NCBI GenBank assembly: GCA_964579735.1
Contig: CAZOHH010000054.1
Location: 1 to 15,322, forward strand
DNA: 15,322 bases
Reading direction: 5' to 3'
Source: CAILLO01 sp964579735
GTDB lineage: Bacteria; Bacillota; Clostridia; Saccharofermentanales; UBA5734
In this document: positions 1-7,173 of the stretch, in pieces
Layout of the letters: every line of letters begins with the position of its first letter
Numbering within the stretch: the stretch's first letter is position 1
Program-made: the position numbers and the translations under genes
The notes under the pieces: generated by a model
Told to the model about the DNA's origin: nothing
What the model saw: the letters and a program-made list of their open reading frames with translations, nothing else
The model's database searches: none

Positions 1-229
1 AGGCATCGAGAGGCTCGGTTCGGAGTGCGGACATGGAATCGCACCTCGCTTCAGAAGGAGTCCATCACCCGGTCTTCATGGAACCATCATACCAATTTCC
101 GATCGAGATGTATGAAAGCGAAAGAGGGGGCATGGAATATGCTGTCCTACGGTGGATTCCGGTTTGGAGTGTTTGCTGCCACCTTGCAGTGGTTGCTGCC
201 GCCTGTTCACCTTCGGAAGTGCGCAACCG
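1..229. other. No gene recognised at left edge
   Basis: I see no convincing gene here. A short plus-strand frame opens at 131 behind an AGAGGGGG-like stretch, but it reads into the antisense of the next gene and resembles nothing I know. A TATGAT-like box on the minus strand near 90-96 could belong to a promoter for a gene beyond the left edge, but no good -35 box accompanies it. Confidence 0.4.
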
Positions 230-2086
230 TTATTTACCGGTCCGAATGAAGAGCGCCACGAGCCGATCCCAGAAGGTGGCCTTCACGACGACGGGCACGA
301 CTTCCGAAGGCTTCTCCGCGGGCTTGATTTCCGTTGTCGCGAAGACGAACTGGACCAGCGAGACGTCCTCGTTCGCGCTGGACACGAAGGACACAGGCCT
401 GAAGCTCGATTTATCGTAGGCCGACACAAGCGAGTCGATCTCCGTCTGGATCCGGTAGGGCAGGTCGGCCACATTGGCATTCAGTTCCCCGGTCCCTTCG
501 GAGAGAGCCTGCATCCCCTCGTCCATGCCGCCGAGGCCGCCGGACAGCGAAGCGATTCCCTGGTTCACGGTCCCGTAGCCCGTCGAGAGCGTCTGCGCAC
601 CCTCCAGATACTGCTCCAACCCTTCGTTGAATTGTCCGTACTGGGAAGCGAGAGTGGACAACCCTGCGGACAGCGCCTGCAACTGGCCTGCCAGATCCAC
701 TCCGTCGAGGAGGGTCGACATCTGCGTGGAGATCCCCGCCAGCGTTCCGGAAATCGTGCCGATGGAATCCGACATCGTCCCGAGGCTCGCATCCACGGCT
801 GCGAATGCGGACTGGACCTGGGAATACGTCGCCTTCACCTCGCGTGCGGCCTGATAGGTCTCGACCAACTGGTCCAGCACGAGGCGCTGGTCGGGGTCGG
901 TCACCGTCGCTTGAAGCGCATCGATGTCATCCTGGGCGATCACCGTGGCCGGAAGTGCGGTCATCGCGGCATCCAGCGCGGCATATGCGTCCGAGTAGCT
1001 GGACGCCAGCCCCCGGAGCCCGAATGTGATCTCGTCCAGCCCTTGTGCGAGACTCGACAGAGCCAGCGGTAGCTGGGAAATCTGCCCGAGGTCGTTCCCC
1101 CAATCGGTCGAGGCCATTGCGGCGGACATTCCTGATAAGGCTTGTCCGATCGTCGCGGAAGCCGATTTCAACGGAGCCGCTTGGGCGGTCAGTTGGGAAA
1201 GGCCATTCGCGAATACCGCGGATCCGCCCGCGAGGCCTGCTGCGCCCTTGTCCAGCCCGGAAACGCCCTGGGCGAGCGTCTTCACGCCTCCGTCCAGCGT
1301 GGCGATCGCATCCGTCAGGGTCTTCAGGTCTTGGGTCATGCCGCTGGTGTCCGGCAGTTCGAGGTTCATCGTGAAGGGCATCGCGCTGATGCCGATCCCC
1401 GCCATGGCGAAGTCACGGACGGTAGCCGTCACGGACAGGTCCGCGTCCTTGCCCGGCATCACCGTGAAGACGATGACCTTGTCGTTGCCGGCAGCGGCAA
1501 TCGTCGCGCCCTTGGCCACGATGCCGTCGCAACGTGCGGTATCCAGCTTCAAAGTGACCTGCAGCAGATAGTTTTCATAGAAAGTCGGATTCGCCTTCGC
1601 ATTCGCACGCGTGGTCAAGCGGATCTCGAGTTTCCCGGATCTGCCAGACAGGTCCTGGGGCGAGATTCGCGTTCCGTCGAGAAGGGTGGTGATCTCGAAG
1701 ATCCACGGCAGCTCGGCCGTCTCCAGGTTCCCCTGGTAGAAGTAGTCCCCTTCCGCGGCATGGAATGTGACCTCTTCGTCGGACTGCGTGAGCGGGTCCG
1801 TATCGGTCATATTGACCACCGACGCATAATGCCCGTGGTCCACCACAATTCCGGCCCGGGCGACCTCGAAGTGGTTCACGACATAGACGGCCAGGGGGCT
1901 GCCGCCCGGAGCGAGGTTCGCATAGACCACTTCATCCTTGTCCGTGACGTGTGCGGGACCCTGGGCGGCGGACGCCGTGAGCGTTGTCGACCCATCGGCG
2001 GAGACCGATGCCGCAGCGAAGGGCTGGATCGCCAATGCGGCGACCAGGCCGAAAAGGATAAGGAACCGGAAAGCGCTAGTCTTCAT
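230..2086 (-). CDS. Secreted heptad-repeat (YhgE/Pip-like) partner of MMPL exporter
   Basis: A 618-aa exported protein encoded directly after the MMPL/RND transporter. Residues 1-30 form a signal peptide (a positive start, then a hydrophobic stretch ending near AAASVSA). Residues 50-75 carry the pattern DEVVYANL...YVVNHFEV, typical of proteins paired with MMPL transporters in Bacillota. Residues 257-335 and about 475-550 are rich in LxxGxxxLxxG heptads, the hallmark of YhgE/Pip-type proteins (examples: LAQGVSGLDKG, ALSEGTGELN), probably forming long helices. No C-terminal membrane helix is obvious; the end (FWDRLVALFIRTGK) looks amphipathic. The start is ATG 2086, with a GGAGGAA site at 2091-2097 inside the end of the transporter gene, so the two genes overlap by 11 bp and are probably co-translated. 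The protein is inferred to sit outside the membrane as an accessory subunit; its actual role and the exported substrate are unknown. Confidence 0.82.
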   Translation of the reverse strand: MKTSAFRFLILFGLVAALAIQPFAAASVSADGSTTLTASAAQGPAHVTDKDEVVYANLAPGGSPLAVYVVNHFEVARAGIVVDHGHYASVVNMTDTDPLTQSDEEVTFHAAEGDYFYQGNLETAELPWIFEITTLLDGTRISPQDLSGRSGKLEIRLTTRANAKANPTFYENYLLQVTLKLDTARCDGIVAKGATIAAAGNDKVIVFTVMPGKDADLSVTATVRDFAMAGIGISAMPFTMNLELPDTSGMTQDLKTLTDAIATLDGGVKTLAQGVSGLDKGAAGLAGGSAVFANGLSQLTAQAAPLKSASATIGQALSGMSAAMASTDWGNDLGQISQLPLALSSLAQGLDEITFGLRGLASSYSDAYAALDAAMTALPATVIAQDDIDALQATVTDPDQRLVLDQLVETYQAAREVKATYSQVQSAFAAVDASLGTMSDSIGTISGTLAGISTQMSTLLDGVDLAGQLQALSAGLSTLASQYGQFNEGLEQYLEGAQTLSTGYGTVNQGIASLSGGLGGMDEGMQALSEGTGELNANVADLPYRIQTEIDSLVSAYDKSSFRPVSFVSSANEDVSLVQFVFATTEIKPAEKPSEVVPVVVKATFWDRLVALFIRTGK

Positions 2087-4169
2087 GTTCTTCCTCCAGG
2101 GGTTTTCTGGTTTTCGCCAGACCGAAAAAGGATGCTTTGTAGGTCGTCCTGTGGATGGACTTGTCGAACAGGACGAGCATGCCCGGCAGGAAGCACGTCA
2201 CCATCAGGACGGAGAGCAGCGTGCCCCGACCTAGCAGAAGGCCCAGACCGGAGATCGCGGGATTCGAGGAAGTCGCGTACAGCGTGAATCCCGCCGCTGC
2301 GAGCGTCGACCCCGAAACCAGGATGGACCGGAAGTTCTCGCCGAGCGCGGCGTGAATCGCCTCGCGTTTGGGCTTCTGCTTCCGGTGGACCAGATACCGG
2401 GTCGTCAGCAGGATGGCGTAGTCGACGGTCGCCCCCAGCTGCACGGTGCAGATGACCAGATACCCGATGAAGTTGATGGGAGAACCCGTGAAATACGGGA
2501 TGGACAGGTTGATCCAGATGGCGGTCTCGATGGTGAGCAGCAGGAAGAAGGGCAAGGCAAGAGAACGGAACGTGATCAGCAGGATCAGGAAGATGGCGAT
2601 GACCGCGACGGCGTTCACCATCATGTTGTCCGTCTTCACGACGTTCTTCATGTCCAGCAGGCTGGCGCTCGGACCGACCGAAAGGGCCGCATCGCCGTAA
2701 TGAGTCCTGGCCGCGGCCTGGATGCTCTCCACGGTCTGGAAGGCGACATCGCCCTCCTGCGGCGTGTCGGTGTACACGATGATGCGCGCGTGGTTCGCCG
2801 AATAGAACCGCTCCACGACTCCCGCATCCAGGAACGCGGGCGGAAGCGCCGTCCCCACCTGATCCGCATAGGACACGACGGCCGTCACATGGTCCAGCTG
2901 CCCGATGTCGTGGCTCAGGTCCCGCTCCTTCACGACATCTCCTCTTGGGACCAGCAACGCCACGACCGTCGATTTCCCGAAGACCGCCTCGATCGCCTGC
3001 CTGTCCCGTTCGTTGCGCGTGTTCACGCTGGCGATGCTGTTCCCGTAGGTGAAGCTGGTCTGGCGCTGGCCGAGGAAGCTGGGCACGACGAGGAGAGCCA
3101 CGAGGATGACCATGGGGACGGCGATCCGCGACAGGACCCGGTTGACGTTCTGGAAGCTCGGCATCAATTCGCGGTGCCGCGTCCGGTCGACGGCCTTGTA
3201 GACGAGCAACGTGAGCGCCGGCAGGAAGACCATGACCGATATGAAGCTCAGCACGATTCCCTTCGCCAGATTCAGCCCAAGGTCCGACCCGATCCCGAAT
3301 TTCATGAACACGAGGGCGAGGAAACCGAACAACGTCGTGGCGGCGCTTGCTGCGATCGTCGACATCGACTCCCTGACGGCATGCCGCATGGCTTCGGCCA
3401 CGTCGGGGTACTTCTTTCGGTTGTCGGAGAAGCTATGGAGCAGGAATATGGCGTAATCCAGCGTGCAGGCCAGTTGCAGGATGGGACTCACCGAGTTCGT
3501 AATGAACGAGATGCGGCCCAGGAACAGGCTCATGCCCATGTTGATGAGAATGGAGATGCCGATGGCGGCAAGAAAAAGCAGCGGTTCGATCCAGGAGGTC
3601 GTCGACAGGATCAGGATGAGCAGGAAGATCGGCAACAGGATCGCCACGGCGTTGAGCACTTCCGCCACGGTTGCATTCTGGACGGAGACCAGGTCGGGCG
3701 CGTCCCCCATCAGGGCGCCGTCCGCGCCGATCAGAACCAGAATCGTCGCGCAGGCAGGCTTTTCCATGCCCTTGGCGATCGTGACGGAGAACAGTGCATT
3801 TCCATCCTTGTAGAACCCCTGGATTGTCTCGGCGTCTCCCGTTTCCAACGGAAGCATGATATCGAAGACGTCATCCAGCCAGATCACCTGCGTGACACCG
3901 GGAATGGCGGCGAGGTCCCGCTTGGTCTCCATCGCCTGCATCAGCGTGACGCCCTTCACCATGACGCTGGCGTTCGGCATCGACTGCGCGAACTCCTGGT
4001 TCATGATCGTCAGCGCTTTCGTCGACTGCGCATCCTTCGGGAGGTAGTCCACCATGTCGTAGTTGACCTGGACGAACATCTGGAGAACCACGCAGACCGC
4101 CGCTACGACGAGGAAGCCGATGACCACCGCTTTCCGGTGCTTGAGGATTGCATTCGCGAACCGATCCAA
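2076..4169 (-). CDS. MMPL/RND-family transporter
   Basis: A 697-aa inner-membrane exporter of the MMPL branch of the RND superfamily, expected to use the proton gradient to move lipids, peptides or drugs. The fold is duplicated: a first helix at about residues 12-32, an external loop to about 170, helices to about 330, a seventh helix near 350, a second external loop, then a final helix bundle to about 680. Both halves keep the membrane aspartate motif: QLACTLDYAIFLLHSF in the first and QLGATVDYAILLTTRY in the second. I chose a TTG start at 4169 because GGGAGGG (4174-4180) sits 4-5 bases upstream and the protein then begins DRFANAILKHRK, normal for the family. The upstream ATG at 4244 would place 25 odd residues across the promoter. 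It is the first gene of an operon with the heptad-repeat protein and is divergent from the TetR regulator. The substrate cannot be read from the sequence. Confidence 0.9.
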   Translation of the reverse strand: MDRFANAILKHRKAVVIGFLVVAAVCVVLQMFVQVNYDMVDYLPKDAQSTKALTIMNQEFAQSMPNASVMVKGVTLMQAMETKRDLAAIPGVTQVIWLDDVFDIMLPLETGDAETIQGFYKDGNALFSVTIAKGMEKPACATILVLIGADGALMGDAPDLVSVQNATVAEVLNAVAILLPIFLLILILSTTSWIEPLLFLAAIGISILINMGMSLFLGRISFITNSVSPILQLACTLDYAIFLLHSFSDNRKKYPDVAEAMRHAVRESMSTIAASAATTLFGFLALVFMKFGIGSDLGLNLAKGIVLSFISVMVFLPALTLLVYKAVDRTRHRELMPSFQNVNRVLSRIAVPMVILVALLVVPSFLGQRQTSFTYGNSIASVNTRNERDRQAIEAVFGKSTVVALLVPRGDVVKERDLSHDIGQLDHVTAVVSYADQVGTALPPAFLDAGVVERFYSANHARIIVYTDTPQEGDVAFQTVESIQAAARTHYGDAALSVGPSASLLDMKNVVKTDNMMVNAVAVIAIFLILLITFRSLALPFFLLLTIETAIWINLSIPYFTGSPINFIGYLVICTVQLGATVDYAILLTTRYLVHRKQKPKREAIHAALGENFRSILVSGSTLAAAGFTLYATSSNPAISGLGLLLGRGTLLSVLMVTCFLPGMLVLFDKSIHRTTYKASFFGLAKTRKPLEEEHED

Positions 4170-4194
4170 GGTTCCCTCCCGTGACGATAGAAAG

Positions 4195-4223
4195 TTGATT
4201 TCACATACTAAGTGAAATATAAT
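4195..4223 (+). promoter_or_regulatory. Promoter of tetR-family gene
   Basis: TTGATT (4195-4200), a 17-bp spacer, then a perfect TATAAT (4218-4223). The spacer is almost filled by the palindrome at 4198-4218, so a bound repressor would block polymerase. The TetR start codon is about 110 bp downstream. Confidence 0.75.
4198..4218. promoter_or_regulatory. Putative TetR operator 1 (21-bp palindrome)
   Basis: The palindrome ATTTCAC...GTGAAAT is centred at 4208, with one mismatched pair among the ten pairs. It lies in the spacer of the tetR promoter and just downstream of the minus-strand -10 box, so one bound dimer could shut both promoters. TetR proteins usually bind such palindromes beside their own gene; that this regulator binds here is inferred. 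Confidence 0.6.
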
Positions 4224-4244
4224 CGACAGTGTGTCGACAAACAA
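4216..4244 (-). promoter_or_regulatory. Divergent promoter of MMPL operon
   Basis: On the minus strand, TTGTTT (4244-4239), a 17-bp spacer and TATATT (4221-4216). The -35 is weak and the -10 is good. It overlaps the plus-strand promoter back to back, and the spacer contains the TCGACA/TGTCGA palindrome. Distance to the TTG start at 4169 is about 45 bp, normal for a short leader. Confidence 0.5.
4223..4237. promoter_or_regulatory. Putative operator 2 (TCGACA-GTG-TGTCGA)
   Basis: A perfect inverted repeat with 6-bp arms and a 3-bp centre, starting at the last base of the tetR -10 box and lying in the spacer of the divergent promoter. Its sequence differs from operator 1, so it may be bound by a different regulator or may be a hairpin in the tetR leader RNA. 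Confidence 0.4.
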
Positions 4245-4332
4245 CCATCAGATGGTCCGGAAATGCCTTGTGCACGACATGCGGGGGCCTCTTTGTCGGA
4301 GAACCATCAGAAATCGTGAATCGGAGGGGGAC

Positions 4333-4896
4333 ATGAAGGCAAGCGGTTCGGACCGACGCGTGAAGTACACGAAGACCGTCCTGAAGGACGCACTCGTCCA
4401 GCTCATGAAGGGCCAGCACATCTCCAGCATCTCCATCAAATCGCTATGCGAAATCGCGGACATCAACCGAAGCACGTTCTACACGCACTATTCGGACCAG
4501 TACGACCTTCTGCACCACATCGAACAGGACGTGATGGCCAACCTGAAGCTCCACCTGGAGAAGCAGGAGTACGTAGACAATCTACCGGTGACGTCGCAGG
4601 CAATGACGCGCATCCTCGAATACGCGAAGGAGAACGCCGACCTGTTCAACGTCCTCCTCAGCGAGAACTGCGACTTCGCTTTCCAGAAGGACGTCCTCGC
4701 CTTGTCCGAGATCGTCTCCTGGCAATACAACAAGGCGCTGGACTCCCGCACCATGGAATATCTGCAGGCCTACGCCACAACGGGCTGCATCAGCCTGCTT
4801 CACAAGTGGCTCAAGGACGGCACGGTAGAATCCGTGCCCGTCATCACGGAGCTGATCCTGAAGGTGCTCTATCGCGGAATCGTCAGCTTCCAGTAA
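4333..4896 (+). CDS. TetR/AcrR-family transcriptional regulator
   Basis: A 187-aa DNA-binding repressor. The N-terminal helix-turn-helix lies at about residues 28-57, with the typical recognition segment ISIKSLCEIADINRSTFYTH followed by Y...D.YDLLHHIE. The C-terminal half (about 85-187) is a ligand-binding helical domain ending with TGCISLLHKWLKDG, a pattern I associate with the TetR_C_8-type C-terminal domain common in Bacillota. I chose ATG 4333 because GGAGGGGG (4323-4330) precedes it at proper distance; earlier in-frame starts would overlap the promoter. It is divergent from the MMPL exporter operon, with two palindromes in the shared control region, so it most likely represses itself and the exporter until a small ligand, perhaps an exporter substrate, is bound. 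The ligand is unknown. Confidence 0.92.
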   Translation: MKASGSDRRVKYTKTVLKDALVQLMKGQHISSISIKSLCEIADINRSTFYTHYSDQYDLLHHIEQDVMANLKLHLEKQEYVDNLPVTSQAMTRILEYAKENADLFNVLLSENCDFAFQKDVLALSEIVSWQYNKALDSRTMEYLQAYATTGCISLLHKWLKDGTVESVPVITELILKVLYRGIVSFQ

Positions 4897-4930
4897 GGGC
4901 GAAAGGACAATGCGTTTCGTGGAAACTCCA

Positions 4931-6898
4931 CTATATTCGTTGATAATGAAACAAAGCTGAGTCAGGCCGCTTTTTCCGGCATACCGTTATGCCGTCCGTT
5001 GCCAGATCGGCGCCCTTTGCGGTCGTAATCAGTCCGGTGTCATAGTCCTTGATTCTGTACTCGACATCGCTATCCAGCCCCTTCAGCTTGAACACCGCTT
5101 TTTCAAAGGGAGACTCCGCCCGCATGAACACCTGCACCATCCCCTCATCGGTCTCGGGCAGATGGAATTGCCAGCCGATCCATTCCCGTTCATCCCGGGA
5201 ATAAGGCGTCAACGGATAGTAATCACCATACAGGCAATGGGCGGTCTCCCGCCATTCCTGCATCCAAGCAGCGAGTTTCGTAAAATCAAAGTCCGGTGCA
5301 AAGACATCTTCACAGCTGTGATAGGACAAAAGCAGCGAACTGCGATGATAAGCGATATCGATCTGATCACCTGGCTGGTTCATCGAGCCAAAGAACGGAA
5401 GCCACTGAAACAATGTGTGGTGCATTCCCTGCTTGGCTGTCAGATCGGAATACGTGTAATCGGTCTTGTGCAGCGGCAGGGAACGTCGCATCGTCTCGAG
5501 GTCGTTGCGGCGACCACCCGAAGCACAACTGTCGATGATGATGCCGGGATTGGCAGCGAGGATATCGTCCCAGAAACGGAGATACCCCGTGCAATGATGG
5601 TTTTCCGTGATCCCCTGCCGGTCGACCTCTTCTCCGGCACGCCAGTACGTCAGCGGCCGGATATTGTGGTCCTGACGGTAAAGGTCTATCGCTTCGCTCT
5701 TGATCAGTTCATTGACACGCCTGGTAATCCACTCGCGGGCTGCATCATTTCCCAGATCAAGCAGGAATCCGCCCAAAAGCCAGTCGTGATAATGGGACAG
5801 CTCGGTATGGGGTGCAACCCGTTCTGGCTCAAACCAGACCATGGTTTTTACACCCCGGGCGTGCACATGATCACTGATGGCCCGTAGTCCGTTCGGGAAT
5901 CTTCTGGGATCAGGCTTCCAGGTTCCCGTCGTCCACCAGTTGCCCGTGTCGCCGATGTCATACCATCCTGCGTCCATCCACAGATAGTCGAAGGCGATTC
6001 CATTGTCAAAGAAGAGATCCGCATATTGTTTCTGGTTCTCTTCGGTGGCATTGACCATCTCACTGAAAATGCGACCACCGTAATTGGCATAGAAAGGCTT
6101 GATCAGATCTCCGTTCACCCTGGGAATGTTGAAATCGAGAAACCAATGCCGCCAGAGATTCTGCGCCCGTACGCCATCTACCCCGTCATAGGGCAGGAGA
6201 ACGATCATCGGCGTGCGGATTTTTTCCCCGGGTCGCAATTTGGCATGAAGATCCTGCTGCTTGGAAGGGACCTTCAAACCCTTCAGGCAGTCCCACTGAC
6301 CTGGGATCAAACGGACCGGCGTGAAGGTTGTTTCCCACTGACCTTGCCAGCTGACCACGAAAACCAGCCCATTCCCGGCACCCTGAATGCGATAGTAGGG
6401 AAAGGCTACATTGGTTGGGTCGCCCCCTTCTGATTGCAGCGTCAGGGGCACCTCTTCATAAAACATGTGCTCCAGCGGCTCATAACCATCCGGCGAGTAA
6501 AAATCACCCTTGAAATGGAAAAGCGTCATGTCTTTTTGCTCGGGCGCCATGACTTCGGCGTCAACAGCTCGGACATCGCAAAGAATCGGAGTGTCCATAT
6601 CGCCCGTGTTCTCGAACCACAGGGTCCATTCGACGGCTGGATACCGATGGTTCTGAACGATGATGGCCGTCACGCACAACCCTGTTTCCGGATCAGTCAG
6701 AACCGTTGTGTATTCCGTTCGATCAGCGTCAAGTAGGCGTAATCGGCTGGTGAATTGCCAATCGCCTTCCCGGGCGGAGATTCTCCGTCCGCCGTACAAA
6801 AAAGAGTAGGGGAGGTTTGTGGGATTGAGCAGGTTCTCCCGGAGCCATCGATCCGCTTGTTCCAGTTCATGGGTAGTTGCGGAAATCATTGTTTTCAC
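4931..6898 (-). CDS. Alpha-galactosidase, glycoside hydrolase family 36
   Basis: A 655-aa enzyme that removes terminal alpha-galactose from oligosaccharides such as raffinose or melibiose. An N-terminal beta-sandwich (about 1-260) precedes a TIM barrel with GH36 signatures: WMDAGWYDIGDTGNWW near 307-322, WKPDPRRFPNGLRAISDHVH near 327-346, MVWFEPERV near 353-361, the nucleophile segment LYRQDHN (Asp410) and the acid/base segment DSCASGGRRND (Asp466). A short beta domain ends the protein. There is no signal peptide, so it is cytoplasmic. I favour a GTG start at 6898 because GGAG (minus strand, 6911-6908) lies 9 bases upstream; ATG 6889, three codons later, is the alternative. It stands alone, with no sugar transporter or regulator nearby, and converges with tetR across 34 bp. 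Its base composition is visibly less GC-rich than the exporter genes and an IS6-family relic lies directly upstream, both hints of acquisition by transfer. Confidence 0.93.
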   Translation of the reverse strand: MKTMISATTHELEQADRWLRENLLNPTNLPYSFLYGGRRISAREGDWQFTSRLRLLDADRTEYTTVLTDPETGLCVTAIIVQNHRYPAVEWTLWFENTGDMDTPILCDVRAVDAEVMAPEQKDMTLFHFKGDFYSPDGYEPLEHMFYEEVPLTLQSEGGDPTNVAFPYYRIQGAGNGLVFVVSWQGQWETTFTPVRLIPGQWDCLKGLKVPSKQQDLHAKLRPGEKIRTPMIVLLPYDGVDGVRAQNLWRHWFLDFNIPRVNGDLIKPFYANYGGRIFSEMVNATEENQKQYADLFFDNGIAFDYLWMDAGWYDIGDTGNWWTTGTWKPDPRRFPNGLRAISDHVHARGVKTMVWFEPERVAPHTELSHYHDWLLGGFLLDLGNDAAREWITRRVNELIKSEAIDLYRQDHNIRPLTYWRAGEEVDRQGITENHHCTGYLRFWDDILAANPGIIIDSCASGGRRNDLETMRRSLPLHKTDYTYSDLTAKQGMHHTLFQWLPFFGSMNQPGDQIDIAYHRSSLLLSYHSCEDVFAPDFDFTKLAAWMQEWRETAHCLYGDYYPLTPYSRDEREWIGWQFHLPETDEGMVQVFMRAESPFEKAVFKLKGLDSDVEYRIKDYDTGLITTAKGADLATDGITVCRKKRPDSALFHYQRI

Positions 6899-6949
6899 TT
6901 CATAGAACTCCGTTCTGTGGGAGAGGTTTGATTGCTTCTTGCCTCGGGA

Positions 6950-7036
6950 AGCTTTGTCGGAGTAACATTCCACATCCTACTCTGCGCCCGCTGGTATCTC
7001 AAGTACCAGATCTCCTTGCGAGATGTCGAGGAGGTG
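6950..7036 (+). pseudogene. IS6-family transposase, N-terminal relic
   Basis: The plus-strand frame through 6950-7036 reads ...TFHILLCARWYLKYQISLRD VEE, matching the start of IS6/IS26-type transposases (pattern RWY.KY.ISYR.L.EML). The match ends abruptly at VEEVI; no helix-turn-helix remainder or DDE catalytic part follows. The 5' side lacks the usual start. It is therefore a fragment of roughly 30 codons. It lies between the GH36 gene and the terminator of the surface-protein operon. A GTTCTGT stretch at 6913-6919 recalls the GGTTCTGT ends of some IS6 elements, but this is weak. Confidence 0.6.
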
Positions 7037-7073
7037 ATCCGGTATTCACCGGAAAGCGTCAAGTTAAACACAA

Positions 7074-7105
7074 AGGACACCGGGCTCCCGCGAGCCCGGT
7101 GTCCT
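7074..7105 (-). terminator. Rho-independent terminator of surface-protein operon
   Basis: A perfect inverted repeat with 14-bp arms (7074-7087 and 7092-7105, AGGACACCGGGCTC and its complement) and a 4-base loop. On the minus strand it is followed by a T-rich run (TTGTGTTT). It lies 68 bp after the stop codon of the 907-aa gene, so it most likely ends that operon. Confidence 0.85.
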
Positions 7106-7173
7106 GCTTCTTCGACCCTATCCGATGTCGTCCGTCGCGCGACTTCTTTCGCGCGGCTTGGGTCGCGCCTTCC

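Noticed and set aside
152..1072. 306-codon plus-strand frame opposite the heptad-repeat gene
   Set aside because: Low-complexity Arg/His/Gly translation typical of an antisense shadow; the minus-strand gene has signal peptide, ribosome site and family motifs.
1142..2287. 381-codon plus-strand frame
   Set aside because: Antisense to two real genes, with arginine-rich nonsense composition.
2352..4184. 610-codon plus-strand open frame opposite the MMPL gene
   Set aside because: Its Asp/Arg/His/Gln-rich translation is the mirror of a GC-rich membrane-protein gene, with no start signals or domain patterns.
4897..4930. Short hairpin GTTTC-GTG-GAAAC between tetR and GH36 as a bidirectional terminator
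   Set aside because: The stem is only about five pairs and no T-run follows on either strand.
4446..4943. 165-codon frame overlapping tetR
   Set aside because: Shifted frame of the clear TetR gene.
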